64,000 nt of DNA from Euptelea pleiosperma (GCA_035048495.1 CM068548.1:12203464-12267463), one strand, 5' to 3'; shown: positions 23,501 through 36,181, counted from the stretch's first letter. Notes: generated from the sequence alone by a model not told the origin. Made by a program: numbers and translations.

Positions 23501-26500
23501 CTTTACACAGATTTTTTTGGTCAAACTTGTATTTGCACACATCTCATCTGCTGCAGCACTCCTTTCTATACTTTTTCTTTTCTTCTTGTTAGACCATGGA
23601 GTTCTTTTTTGACTTTATTTTTTGTAGGTCTCTCTATCTCTCTCAAATTTGTTTACTATCAAATTTTCCATGACTAACATTTCCACTTCCTCTATTCTAT
23701 CCAACATCCAGGCCAAGTATCCGCCAGGATAACAGTTCGTCCAGTCCTACTTTAACTGCAAAAATGAACTCATCTGCTCGGGCACCAAGATCAGGTTCAG
23801 GTGCAATACCCAAGTCATTGCCAAATGTCAATCGAGCAATAGGAGTTCCTGATGATTGGGAGCTTTCCCAAAGTACAAACAAGCTTCATGTTGTTGTTGG
23901 GGCTAACAACCGTAAACGCACGCCATCGACACGGTCATCATCACCGCCTGTAGCACAGTGGGCTAGAAGGCCACAAAAGATATCCCGTGTGGCACGGAGA
24001 ACAAATTTAGTTCCTCTTGTTTCAAGCCATGATGAAGCCCTGGTTTCAGATACGGTGTGCAATGTTCCTGGTAATGAAAATGGGTTGGGATTGCCAAGAG
24101 GCTTGTCCAATAATGCTCTTCAGCAAGTTAAATCAAAAAGTGACCATTACTCTTCAGCTGCATTATCTGAAAGCGAGGAGTCAGGAGCTGCTGAAACCAA
24201 GTCCAAAGATAAGGGTAAGAAGTCTGGTGAGATAGATGAGAAAGCTGGTCAAAATATTCAAAAGGTGGTGTTGTCGTCAAGAAAGAATAAGGTGCATACA
24301 GATGAGGATCTTGGAGATGGTGTTCGGAGACAAGGGAGGACTGGGCGGGGTTTTGCTTCCACAAGGTCTGGCATGTCAACGCCAGTTGAGAAGCTAGACA
24401 ATGCAGTCACAGCAAAACAGCTCAGAAGTGCAAGACTTGGTTTTGATAAGATTGAAAGGTGATAACTTTTTCTCCTTGCAGATTTTTGAGGTTATCCAAC
24501 AGATCGAGTTTTCTCTTTTCTAGTCTAACATTGTTGCAATCTTCCCTATATAATCTCTTATTAGATTAGTTCATTTGATGCAGTAAAGCAGGTCGCCCGC
24601 CAACTAAGAAGCTGTCTGATCGTAAGGCATATACACGTCCCAGGCATGCAGTGAATAGCGGAGCCCCAGATTTTAATGGTATTTGGCTTACAGACTATTG
24701 GAGTAATGAAGTTCTTCTGAACAATCGTACAAAGCACTGTGCTTGGTAGTTCATCTCAGTGTTTAATTTAATATTCTCTCATTTTTTTTTCAGGAGAATT
24801 AGACAATGGGCATGAAGAGCTATTGGCTGCTGCAAATGCTGCTATAAATTCCAGTACTTTTCTAACTGAAAGTCTATAGTTCTTGAATTTGTTAGAAAGT
24901 TGTTTTATAGATGGCTGATTGTTTTAATCATCATTGCAGGTCATGCTTGTTCCAGTTTATTCTGGAGGCATATGGACCGCTTCTTTGGTTTTGTCTCAGC
25001 TGAAGACATATCATATCTGAAGCAACAGGTAATGATGGCCTTTGTTCTCGTTGTAGCCATTTTTTGAGTTGTAGTACAGGTAATGGCCTTTCTTTGATCT
25101 GACTTAATTACTTATACCCCTGTATTAATTTAATTGTTTTATCAAATGATTATCAGATCTGCCTTATGGATGATTCTGCTGTGAATTTGCATATTACATG
25201 CAATACCTATCCAGATTTGAAGGTACACACGCGATTGCTAACAGTTCTTTAACACATTAACACTGGGTTGGTGACCTGTTTTCTGAAGCTCCATGGCTGT
25301 CAATATATGTTACTACTTACTAGCTTTGCTTATCATGCTTATAGACTGTCTAATAAACAGCCGTAGCTTCTTTCTGTGACCTTGATGATTTCAGAATGAG
25401 TTGGACGCTTGATGTTGAACTCTTCTAATACTGGACCATTTAGGATTTCATCTTCGAACAATTTAAACTATATAGTTTGGGAAGCTTTTGGATTTTCTAG
25501 ATCAATATTGTTATGGATATGAATATTCCTATTTGTTCTTCAATTTTCTTTTCAGGGTGATCTTGGATCTAGTTTGCTGACACCGAGCACAGGCCCTGTT
25601 TGTAGAGATGATTGTAGTACTGTTCCTAATGGAATTGTGTCGATTCAATGTGAGGGGGATATGGCGTTTGCAAATGAAGCGAAGTCTGTCGAAGGTTCAG
25701 CAGAGCGGCTAGTGCCGGGATTAAGAGTTCATGATGTGATTCCTTTTTGCCAGAGACTCATTGCGGCTTTAATTTCAGAGGAAGAGAATGATGGGTTTTA
25801 CTGCAGAGGAGAGGATGACCACAAGTTTGATATATATGGAACTAAGTTTGAGTTGGATGCGGAGTTGAAATCAAGTAGTTTGAATGAGCGTTCATTGGGA
25901 AACTTTCAGACCAATGGACGACCTGCTTTAAATGGTTATAGTGTAACAGCCACACAGAGATACCTTAATGAGCTGGAACATGATGAGTTGGGATATGACA
26001 ATGTTGTGGAAGATGCCAATGCCGGGATGATCTCAAATTTTGGATACTCCCTGAATGGTTTACGTCCGGACCAAGCAGTGATATCTAGCATTGCTTGTAG
26101 TGAATTTCAGTATGACCACATGTCTATGGACGAAAAACTTCTCTTGGAGGTTCAGAGTATTGGAATTTTCCCAGAACCAGTGGTAGGTTTTCTTTATCCA
26201 TAGTTTTCAAATTAGATATTTTGTTTCCTATGGGTGTGTTTATGCACATGTACTTCCTCTTGTTTATTACAAACTTGACAGCCTCAAAATGCTGTAATAA
26301 TGGAGTGATTGTTTTCTTGAAACTACATCTCTTGATTGGATCTGTACTTTGAGAGTTTTGTTTCATGTGTTGCCTCTGTCTTGATTTGAGGTTTTCAGTA
26401 GATTCTTGTGGTTTGAATTTACACATTTGTTTAATTGCACATTCCTCTCATTTTAGCCTGACCTAGCCCAGAGAGAAGATGAAGAGATTGGTGAAGACAT

Positions 26501-29500
26501 CAGTAGATTAGAGGAGAAGCTCCATGGACAGGTACTTTCTGACGATAACCACGTGAGCCCTTTTTTATGGCTCAATCTAGACCTTTCTTCCCTTCATATA
26601 TATGCTCAGTAGAAGTTTGAATTCTTGGTCTCAATCAAGGTAGTTAAGGGCACAAGGCGCTATGACCCTTGGTGCCTGAGATGCAAGGTGAGGCACGCGC
26701 TAGATAGAAGTGAGGCGCAATATTAAATTTTTTAATAATAAATATAAAAAATATAAAATTAAGAAAAATAACGACATAAAATAACAAAATAGGTAATTGT
26801 TAGGCCATAAAATATAAAAGATAGCAAATGTCCAAAATCTCAGGTAACCCAAAAGCAGTTCTAGTTAACATTGTCATTATCTAAATACAAAACAAGTAAT
26901 CAAAAATCATAAAATGATTAGGGAAAATTTAAAAGACAAAAAGTCACAATTCATAAAAATACTAATAAGTAGCAACAAAAACAGATGAATTAATCTAATA
27001 AACTAATAAAAAGAAATAACTTATGAACTACTACTAGCAATTATAAACTAGGGGTTGGGCTTAGGGGACCCCCTTTTTTCTGATCCCTCTCGTGTTCGTG
27101 TGCTTGGCCGTGGTTGTCAGCGCCAAGCTGACATCACTTTTTCACTTTTTTCAGCGTTGACGACCATTGTTGGATTTGTGAAATCTACGGCTGAGCGCAC
27201 GAACATCGAGAGGGGTCAGAAAAGGGGGTCCTCGGAGCCTGAGCCATAAACTAATATTGCATGGAAGTATGATTTATTTATTTATTTTTTTTTGGTAAGT
27301 ATAAGTATTAATCACAAGGGGGAAACCCCAAAATATACAACCAAAAAGGCCCTCAAGGAGAGGCCATAGACAAAACAACCAACAACCAACATGAAAATTC
27401 TAACATCTCCTCCCATCTAAACACAAAGGAATCTAAGTAACAGCCTTTAAACCCCGGATCTATAGAAGAACACAGATACAACAATGCCTTGATACTCAGA
27501 ACCACCTTGAAGAGTTCTTCATCCTTCCCTTCAAAGATACTGCTGTTTCTCTCTCTCCAAACAACTCACATGATGGCGAAAGGAAGGATGCGCCACAGAA
27601 CTTTACCTCTTCCACTGAACACGTTAAATTGACTTCCTCGAATGACATCAATAACCTTTTCTGGCAGCATGTACTCTATACCAAAAAGAGAGAAAAAAAC
27701 CTGCCAAATGTTGCAAGTGAAGGGACAATGGATCAGAATGTGGTCTATTGTCTTGGCATCCGATTTACACAGAGAGCATCTATTCAGCAACATCATACCC
27801 TGGTTATTCAGGTGGTCCATAGTCAAGATCTTGTCTAAACTAGTAGTCCACACGAAGAACGTCACCTTAGATGGAACATGAGCCCTCCATAAAAACGACG
27901 ATTGGTAGTAACTAGGGCCCGCCGGCTTCAGGATCAAGAAAAAAGACCTCACTGAGAAAAGTCCTCTTTTGTCCCATCTCCAACTTATTCTATCCTCCTC
28001 AGCACCCTGTACGAGGCACTCACCCACGGTAGATAGAAGGGACGCAAGGCTACCCATCTCCCAGTCATTGATGTTTCTTTGAAATTTGAAATTCCAAGAA
28101 GCTATATCATCCGAGACTACTATACAATCTTTAAACTTTGCACCTTTAAGGTTCGAGATCTGATAGAGGGCCGGAAAAGCATGCTGAAGAAGGAGAATAA
28201 GAAGAAGAATAAGAGTAAGAAGAAAATCACAACCGAAGATGGAGAATAAGAAGAAATCATAATAGAAGAAAAAGAAAATCAGAGTAAAAGAAGAAGAAAA
28301 CAGAACCAGAGAAGAAGAAAAATATTAGAATTTGAAAATAAAAAAAACTTGTATTTTAGTGAGGCGTGCGCTTAATGCGCCTAGAGCCTGGTTTAAGGCG
28401 CTTGTCTTACTAAATGCGCCTTGCCTTGACCCATCTAAGGTGCTTTAGGTGTGCCTTAATTACAGAGGTCTCAATCCCATCATACTATCTTAAAGTTGAC
28501 GAATTATGTTATGCCCCTTCGCATTCAATTTATTAAACTCATTAAACATAAACAACGTGATAGTGATACATGCAACCTTTTAGGTATTTTTCATAATCAG
28601 CATGTTAATGGATGGACATAGTACATAAGGTGCAAATCATCGTAATTCTCAGCCTATGCAATAGAGCAATTCCGATACATTGCAATGTCAAATGCGTCAA
28701 TAAGAAAAAAAAAACATAAATTGACTTTTTCCTTTTTCCCGTTTTCTGGTATATCTATTTGTGTGAGTGCCCATGGGCAGCTTGCATGCCTGTGCACATG
28801 CGCAAACATGATTCTATGTAACTGGACAAGTTTCTACTGCAATTGCACTTTTATTTGCGGATATCCATTGTATTTTCTATATTATTTGTTTGTAAGATCT
28901 ATATGAATTTCTCACTAGTTTTATTTTTTTGTAACTGTCGGCCTGGGCACTTATTTGGTCGTGTAGAGGATATCATACTTTTATATCTGCCTAAATTCTA
29001 GTAGATCGAGAAAAGTGACGGGGAACAAAATTTATCATCATGCATTTAATGTCACTTCTATATACGTAAAAAGGCTAATTTATGTATATGGCGGTAGGCA
29101 ACTACTTTTCACGACTCAGGTTAATGTTTTTTGTTATAGGTTTTAAAAAAGAAAACCTTGTTATATAAACTTGAGAAGTCTGCCACAGAGGCGAGAGAAC
29201 TTCAAGAAAGGTACTAATTTATCCCCTCTTTGAGATTGTTTCATGTGCATTAGGTATTTCTATTGAATTTTTGTACCTAATGGATTTTAATGCAAACATT
29301 GTTATATAGGGAAATTGAGCGCCGCGCCTTTGACAGACTTGTCGGAATGGCTTATGACAAATACATGGTAATTCCTGATTATCCAATACCCAATTCTTTT
29401 CATATTGCATCGAATAATTCACGTGTTGCAATACAAAACACCCTGCAAATCCGTTTCGGTGCATTGGTTGTTTATCCACCTCAGTGTTATTAAAATCCTA

Positions 29501-31684
29501 CGATTTACAATTTTAATCTTACGATTTAAGTTAGATCTTAACCTAAATGATTTGAATCTTATGTCTTAGTCCCTTGATATTAAAATCCTAAAATTTTTAT
29601 GTGAATCTTACGATCCGAAAACGATTCACGATTTGAATCTTATGGTTCTTGCAAATCTTCAGGTTTGAATAAAAAATGGAGCATATCCTCTGGTGAAAAC
29701 AATGACTCCTATATTTGTGCTTTTGTTTTTTAATAAATAAATTTATACATGTTCTTGTTACGTCTTTTCGCGCTGATATAAGATCATTTCAACATAGTTT
29801 CTAAATCAACCATCGGTCATGTTTTTTAGTTTTTTGACCTTTATCATTCCTCCTTAATATTTTAAGTTTAAAAGGGCCCTTGAAGATTTTAAACGAAGTT
29901 TATAAAACCCTTGACAAAGAACTTTTAAGTAGGTACTGTTACACATGAAGGTCAGCTAGATATTGTGATTGGTTAGGTTTTGGGCATTGCGTACTTGGAT
30001 TTGTATTTGTGTTGGTTTTAATGGAATAGCTATGCTGTCCAGGATTACTGGCTGGTTTTATGAACTTTTTCCTTTTTTACTGTACTACATCTCATCTTTG
30101 TTGGCTATTCTGCATTGGCTATTTTCTCGTCTCTGTGATTTGTCATGTCATAGCTATTCTGATCTGATACATGCAGGCTAATCTTTGACATCTCTCTCTC
30201 TCTCTCTCTCTCTGATCTGATACATGCAGGCTAATCTTTAACATTTCATTAACATCATTTATAGAGAAATGTTAATTCAATTCAACTAGTACATGCTAAT
30301 CGTAGCTGAAGCTGTAATACAATGAAGATGCTACTGGGACTGCTTTTTGATAATTAATAACCAGATACATCATAGTGTGGATATAATAGAATATCTATGT
30401 TTGACAGACGTGCTGTGGTCCTAATGCCTCCTGTGGTAAGGGTGCGAGTAGCAAAAGTGCGAAGGCTGCTGCCTTAGAATTCGTTAAACGAACAGTAGAA
30501 CGATGTCAAAGTTTTGAAGATACAGGGAAGAGCTGCTTTAACGAGCCTGTATTCATGGATATGTTCCTTTCTGTGTCTTCCCACTTCAATGATGCAGAAT
30601 GCATGGATAGTATCACGGAGGGAGAGTCTGCGAATCAATATGCTGACACTCCCACCCATTCTTCAGAAAGGGTTTCAGGTACATGTAATACCCATTTGGA
30701 AATTCACTTGACATCTGCATTCTTAAATTCATACATTTTTTGGGTACACACGTTGTGCTCAGACACATATACGTATATATGTATGTATGGATGGATTCAT
30801 GTATGTAGATGCCATGTTGCATTTGTTTTATACCCTGATTACATTTTGTTTTTAAAATTTTGATTGGTTAGATTGCTTTGTGGTATTTAATGGGTCAATG
30901 CATTCATTGATCTTCTTGTTGACATGTCATATCTCAGTCTTGGTGGTTGATTGGATTGTGATGTATCTTTTTTGCAGCTTCCTTGGTTTCACATCATATC
31001 CCTCTGATTTCAAGGTCAGGGAAGAACATTAATACCCATGACAAGTATTCTTCTGATGCTTTCCCGTCAATAAATCACTTGTCTGAACAAGCAACTGGTA
31101 AAGAGGACATAGGGTCAAATAGAGTGAAAAAGAGGGAGTTGTTGCTAGATGATGTTGTTGGTAGTTCTCTGAGAGCCGCTTCAGGAATTGGTAGTTCTCT
31201 TTCAAGTGGTGCAAAAGGAAAGAGGAGTGAGAGAGATAGAGAGGGAAAGGGGCACAACAGAGAGATGCTATCAAGAAATGTCACTGCTAAAACAAATGTT
31301 AAGGGTGAAAGGAAGTCTAAAACGAAGCCTAAGCAGAAGACAACCCAGTTATCTGTTTCTGTTAGTGGCCTTCTTACTAAGGCTTTGGAGCCCCCGAAAG
31401 CAGTATTGGCTTCAGTACCTAAATCTTTTGAGATGACCACGGTTAGTAATGCCAAGAGAAAAAATGAGTTGGGTTTGGACACAATGAATGGTCATGAGGT
31501 CCTCGATTTTTCCAACCTGCAGCTACCTGGAATGGATGTATTAGGTGTTCCTGATGACCTTTGTGAGCAAGCCCAGGATCTTGGTTCATGGTTGAACATT
31601 GATGATGATGGATTGCAAGACCATGATTTTATGGGCCTTGAAATTCCAATGGATGATCTTTCAGACTTAAACATGATGGTTTAA
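20508..31684 (+). CDS. Conserved plant protein, serine/arginine repetitive matrix-like (At4g29790/At2g19390 family)
   Basis: Fifteen coding exons: 20508-20914, 20986-21259, 21963-22263, 23307-23486, 23712-24458, 24584-24678, 24794-24853, 24940-25028, 25157-25222, 25556-26182, 26457-26531, 29140-29210, 29310-29367, 30408-30678, 30978-31684. Phases agree across all junctions except exon 3 of this list, so the intended product is about 1342 residues. The N-terminus (MAASSKFDLSSASPDRP) and the stretches DRVKTWNESISKLDKYFP, VDGWEKSKMRKKRSG, FWRHMDRFFGF, RAFDRLVGMAYDKYM and FVKRTVERCQSFEDTG match this family, whose function is unknown to me. Basic patches (SRKRSRSD, NNRKRTPS) could be nuclear signals; a charged probable coiled coil spans exons 11-13; the C-terminus is acidic. 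Odd points: exon 21963-22263 lacks one base at about 21988-21989, so the literal reading stops at TGA 22113-22115; a 27-bp duplication abuts the donor after 21259. Confidence 0.85.
22545..22740. mobile_element. Inverted-repeat MITE in intron
   Basis: About 42-bp arms at 22545-22589 and 22699-22740 are inverted copies sharing tttgttcacttgctttagtg and 'tcggtcact'. The element is about 196 bp and lies in the intron between exons 21963-22263 and 23307-23486. No clear target duplication. Confidence 0.65.
27051..27245. mobile_element. Palindromic MITE with 8-bp TSD, family F2 copy 1
   Basis: 195-bp element flanked by ATAAACTA at 27043-27050 and 27246-27253. Inverted arms carry 'gacccccttttttctga' and its mirror. 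Related copies are at 62196-62402 and 62915-63115. It sits inside the larger hAT-like insertion. Confidence 0.75.
27272..28190 (-). pseudogene. 5'-truncated LINE fragment with zf-RVT domain
   Basis: On the minus strand 28057-27566 encodes a 163-codon open stretch with the zf-RVT (zinc-binding in reverse transcriptase) signature of plant L1 elements: FLWRAHVPSKVTFFVW, then TMDHLNNQG, then C.LC.....TIDHILIHCPF. Upstream, to about 28190, is 'FPALYQISNLKG.KFKD' and WNFKFQRNINDWE in the family pattern. Downstream is a decayed tail ending in a T-rich run (A-rich on the minus strand) at 27272-27293. The RT catalytic core is missing. Confidence 0.75.
30158..30240. repeat. Direct repeat flanking a (TC)n tract
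   Basis: A unit of about 30 bp beginning 'tctgatctgatacatgcagg' occurs on both sides of a (TC)n run in the intron before exon 30408. It is probably a slippage product of the microsatellite. Confidence 0.8.
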
Positions 31685-32034
31685 AGTTGCGCTGTTTACA
31701 TAATCCTATGCATTATACAAGATAAACAAAATACTGATGCTGCTGTCAAGAAATGACCGGTTGCGTGGGCGTACTGCTTGTTAAGCGGCCAGGCCTGTAA
31801 GTAGGCATAGATTCTTTTGGGGACTTCTGCTGAAGTTCATTTGGGGCAAAACCTTTTGCTCATTGTGAAATTTGCTTCTCCTGCACCAACTACGCGACCT
31901 TTGACTGCATAGATCTTTTGATCAATGTACAAGCTAGTGAGCCCTTGTTGTAATATCTTAGCAAGCACTGTTTCCTGATTGTAGCATTTACAAACCAGAG
32001 AACAGTGTCAATTGTATATACATTTTATATTTGA

Positions 32035-32040
32035 AATAAA
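32035..32040 (+). terminator. Putative poly(A) signal
   Basis: A canonical AATAAA hexamer lies about 350 nt after the stop codon of the large plant-specific gene, in an A/T-rich 3' UTR with no other open frame. Confidence 0.5.
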
Positions 32041-33452
32041 AAAAATGGTTTTTATTTTGTGTAATGGTCTTTTGTAGTTGTGATCTCATGTTGATCTTCC
32101 AATTTTCTCCATCCATGAATTATTTGTCACCATTACAACTAGGTTCTCTTTTTTTAAGGTAAAAAATTACAGAAAACACACATTTGGCGATATAAATCTC
32201 TCACATATCACCCATTTGTTATTTCCTTCCAACTTTATGTGCATTCTTCTGTATCATAGTCATTCATTTCTTTATTTTTAAATGTTATTTGATTGTGTAT
32301 AAATTTTTCTGATTGAGTGCCCTTCTAAAAGTTTCTACTTGCTTAAAATTTGATAAATTTGATTAGATGGGAAGTAACACTCCATAGCCATTCTCAAGAG
32401 GCGTAGGAATTTTGTACACTTGCAGTGTCCAAAAGGTCTACGAGTTTCACCACCTCAGTATCTTCCATTAGAACTAGTTTCCACCTAATGGTGCTCCACC
32501 ACATGGTAGTAAGCAGTTATCCACAAACATGTTTATAGTTTTGGAACTGAAATTCAAGATCAAGTTTCAAAAATAAAAAGTGGTTGTCTGAGTCGTAGTT
32601 AGCAATTTGGAGTGTGGCAAAAATATTACTGGAAATGTTCAAGTACAATTTGGATTTGTCATTTAAAAATTCAGCAAAAATAATTATAAAAATAAAATAA
32701 AATAAAAGGTAAAATATTGGCAATTTTTTGTCTTTTAAAATGATTTTCGTGTTCATAATTAAATATTCTGGAAATAATCTAGAAAAGTTCTTGAATTATT
32801 TGAGAATTTTTCCAAACCTTTGAATTAGACGTTGTTCGGTTCGTTTTTTTGACTAATTCGTATGGTCGTCTATAATTAGTGAATTTACTAACTATGGTCC
32901 GAGTTACAATGTTACAATGCAAGTGGAGGGCCGCTTATCAGTGACTTTGCGTAGCTGCTAGTGCGTAGTAGCTTGAGCTTTTTTTTTCATGGGCTTCATG
33001 GGTTGGAACTCATCCACAGGCCTGTTAACGAAGCCCATGGCGGAAAAAACTAGGCTTTTAGCTTTGTTCATAAGGCGACAAAAAAATAAAACTCAAATCC
33101 AACAGCTAGAAAATCACAGGTCAGGTTAATTGGGAAAACATTCGCTTTGAAGTCCCCCACCCAATGTCTGACAAGTACCCCCTTGGTTAGAGGTAAAAAA
33201 TGGGTACTTGTCAGACATTTTGGGAGGGGACATCAAAGTTTGAAGTCCACCGGGGCCAGCGAAAATTTTCTCAGGTTAATTTTTGGTCTGTAGGTCCACC
33301 AAGGTGTAGACCATACATTTATGGTCAATGGGCCCCAAAGAGTGCCACATGTCATTTTAGGGAAGGTCCTATATCCGGTCCTAATCTAATGCAAGACGAA
33401 ACAAAAAAGAAAATAATAATAATTGCGACATGTGATTATTTTGGTGTATCAA
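32041..33452. other. Intergenic spacer, no gene seen
   Basis: AT-rich sequence between the large plant-specific gene and the repeats upstream of the PP2C. It includes a decayed piece of foldback family F1 at about 33270-33360. Open frames here have no recognisable family pattern. Confidence 0.6.
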
Positions 33453-33726
33453 CAGGTTTAAAGGAGGCCGTTTTAATGGGGGTGTTACCGTTAAAACTGT
33501 TTTTGATTGAAACGGTCAGGGGCAAAAATGGAAAAATAGAAAATGGCACTGAAATTCAAAATTTAAAAATTTCAAAAAAAAATAAAAATTGAATTTAACG
33601 GCAGTTTTTTTTCAGAATTTAATGTCTGTTAAAAAGATTTTAACGGCCGTTAAATTCAAAACATCAAAACGTGTTTAAACGGTTTTAACGGGGCGTTGCC
33701 GTTTAAACGGCCGTTTTTAAAACCAC
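33453..33726. mobile_element. MITE rich in AACGG motifs
   Basis: Ends resemble inverted repeats (caggtttaaaggaggccgtt against gtggttttaaaaacggccgt). The interior repeats 'ttttaacgg' and 'taacggccgttaaa'. It appears related in sequence style to 2256-2569 and 53040-53226. Confidence 0.5.
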
Positions 33727-34100
33727 TTCTACTTTTTTTGTTTGTAATCAACATTCAACTTTAATACCAACCTGCCAGTAAAAATAAAAAAATCAATACC
33801 AACCGAACCCATAATTCACGTGTATCTCAGGAGTTCTGACACGTAGTGGGAACCAATGAAACGCTTCAGGTAATGCTGTCGGAAAAGGAGACACGTGGCA
33901 CGAGGTGGTGGTCTATGACACGTATCTTTTTCCTAGAGGAAAAAGTTTTTATGTTGGCGACCAACACCCGTCACCCAATTCAATGTCGGTTTCGGCGTCT
34001 CGCCACCTCTAAATTTAACGCGGGACCACATGATTTGAATGGGATATTCTTGTGGGCCACCATAAACCGGTTGGTCCACCAACACCGAATTCATACTTGC

Positions 34101-34500
34101 GAGTAAAACTTCTATAACAAAGTTTGGCAGATGCTTCTGTCACAATAAAAATCACAGCCCACATGGCACAATCTTAGTGGACGTTGATCGTATGGATGTT
34201 TGACCAGTCCCTCAGTAGACCTCTACACCAAAAATGAGCCTGATTAGTGATTCAAAACCTTTGGATCTTTACACCCAAATAGCGCTCAATAATGCTCGAT
34301 ATCTTACCGTTAAAATCAACCCATGAAAATAACTTCAATCGAATCGCTTAGAAATCACTAATCAGGCTGATTTTGGGTTTATAGATCCACTGAGGGACTG
34401 GCAAACATCCATACGGTCAACGTCCATAAGAGTGTGCCACGTGGGCTATAGTTTTCATTGTGACAGAAGCAGTCATAATGCTGTGATAGAAGTTTTACTC
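34101..34500. mobile_element. Mutator-like foldback MITE, 9-bp TSD, family F1 copy e
   Basis: Exactly 400 bp with inverted ends GAGTAAAACTTCTATAACA and, reversed, GAGTAAAACTTCTATCACA. The arms match almost along their whole length and carry the gtatggatgtttg family motif. The flanks are CATACTTGC (34092-34100) and CATATTTGC (34501-34509), a 9-bp duplication with one mismatch, pointing to the Mutator superfamily. Confidence 0.85.
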
Positions 34501-34575
34501 CATATTTGCCACCAACAAGAATACGAAGCAGCAAACATCGAAACTGCTGTTTGATGACGAGAATAGAAGATATTT

Positions 34576-34904
34576 GATGACGGACCACAGTATGAGCCAC
34601 ATGGTACACTCTTACGGACCAGTAACTATGGATGTTTGGCCCATCCGTCGATGGACCTACATACCAAAACGCAACCCGATTAGTGATTTATAACCATTCG
34701 ATCTGATTACCCCAAATAATGCTCGAAGTCCACGGTTAACAATAAACCGTGAAAAATACACTAATCCAACGACTAGAAATCACTATTCAGGTTCTTTTTG
34801 CCTTGGTACGTAGGTAAGTAGGTTCACCTATGGATGGGCCAAACATGAACACAGGCAGTGGCTCTAAAAGGGTGCCACGTGGTTTATACTATGATCGGTC
34901 ATCA
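34576..34904. mobile_element. Foldback MITE, family F1, copy f
   Basis: Left end tgatgacggaccac and its mirror gatcggtcatca at the right, with the gtatgagccacatgg and 'atggatgtttggccc' family motifs inside. The terminal sequence is closest to copy b at 15259-15583. Confidence 0.65.
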
Positions 34905-35723
34905 GCTCTCGTCAATTTACGAAACTACTACAATCCTAAAAAAATAAGAATTGATGTACACGTGTTACGCATCTAGTGGTTCTTGCAAATATTTTAAGGT
35001 CCCACCAAGAAGATCTGTGGGCCCAGGGAAATTGGTTGAAGAGGCCCAGTTTCGTAGCTATTATTCTATGAACAACAAACGCACTGAAATGCTTGGGACC
35101 ACTTTAATTCGGTAGCTTGTGCTACAAGAAGAATTTCCTTCTGCGAACATTTAGCGTGTATCTCTCGAATCTCGAAGGCCGAAAGAAAAATGAAGAAAGA
35201 ATCAATTAAATCTTACGAGGTCTCCAAAGTGGGACCCACCTAAAAGGTCAGTACGCGGTAGGCATATGGGACCCACCATTTCAGTTAGATCTCATGTGCA
35301 TTCGTCTTTATAGTCTAGATCCAATGTGAGATGGGACCCACCACATGCGAATTGAACGATGGGATCAAAATGTGTAGCTGCATTATCAAATTATCATCTC
35401 AGTTTTGATCTTCAGAACATATCAACATAGCCGATTGAGCGATGGCCCATCCAAAAAAAATACACTTATGGATCAAACGGCAGGGGGAGCAAAAGAGAAC
35501 TTGCCAGATTTCTCTGGACCCACATGCATCAAAACAGAATGAAATGGGATTCAATGGAGATTGAAAGTTGCCACATGGGCTTGAGAGGAGGGTGAGGTGG
35601 TGAAAAATGTGGACGGTTGACCCAACTCAGCTACCATTGTCTGAGGAGAATTGTTTTCTCATCTGTCTGTGCAGAAACCTTTTTCTTACATTTTTTGCTG
35701 TTTCTATGGACACTGGATGTAGA

Positions 35724-35724
35724 A

Positions 35725-35761
<37 letters not shown>

Positions 35762-36181
35762 AGGAATGGGTGGAAATTGTGGAATTGCTTTTAATATGCC
35801 CTTCTCATCTGGACATCTGTCCATCTATCTCTCTCTTCCTTTTTTTATTTTTATTTTTATTTTTATTTTTAAAGTTTTCTCTCTCCTTCTCCACCCCCTC
35901 CCTTTGCTCTTTTAAGCCTCCATGCCCAACAAGGGAAAAAAAAATCAAAGAGAAAAAGTTAGTGATTCAATATTTTTGCAGTTCTTTCAAGTTTCAACTG
36001 GTAAGCAACTCTAATCTGTCTCTTTGTTCTTCAATTATAATTTTTTTCTTGTTTTATGGGAGAGAGAGAGAGAGTAGGGGAGTGGAGAGGAGAGTAAGTG
36101 CCTAGGTTGTTTCTCATTTTTTTTTTCTTGTTGTTGGTTTAATTGGAAATGATGTTATTGAGAGAGAGAGAGAGAGGAGAC

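Larger units (their letters stand above)
26636..28467. mobile_element. hAT-like element with nested LINE and MITE
   Basis: A 1.83-kb insertion in the intron 26532-29139. It is flanked by an 8-bp direct repeat GTCTCAAT at 26628-26635 and 28468-28475. The ends are weak inverted repeats (CAAGGTAGTTAAGG against CTCTGTAATTAAGG) followed on both sides by 'aaggcgc/gcgcctt' words. An 8-bp duplication fits the hAT superfamily. No transposase is seen; the interior has taken up a MITE (27051-27245), a LINE fragment (27272-28190) and a GAA-rich low-complexity stretch (about 28190-28330). Confidence 0.65.
33817..34965. promoter_or_regulatory. Cluster of five CACGTG (G-box/ABRE-core) sites
   Basis: CACGTG hexamers occur at 33817-33822, 33892-33897, 34438-34443, 34876-34881 and 34959-34964. 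The third and fourth lie in the arms of foldback MITEs. They are 1.8-3.0 kb upstream of the HAB1-type PP2C start codon. CACGTG binds bZIP/ABF and bHLH factors in plants, and clade A PP2C genes are ABA-induced in Arabidopsis; that these sites act on this gene is inference. Confidence 0.4.

Noticed and set aside
29480..29660. Repeated 'aatcttacgattt' words, possible MITE
   Set aside because: Repetition is clear, but no consistent terminal repeats or target duplication could be defined.
35617..36105. Arg/Glu-rich open frames of 100-160 codons
   Set aside because: They are produced by (GA)n microsatellites in the PP2C 5' leader.
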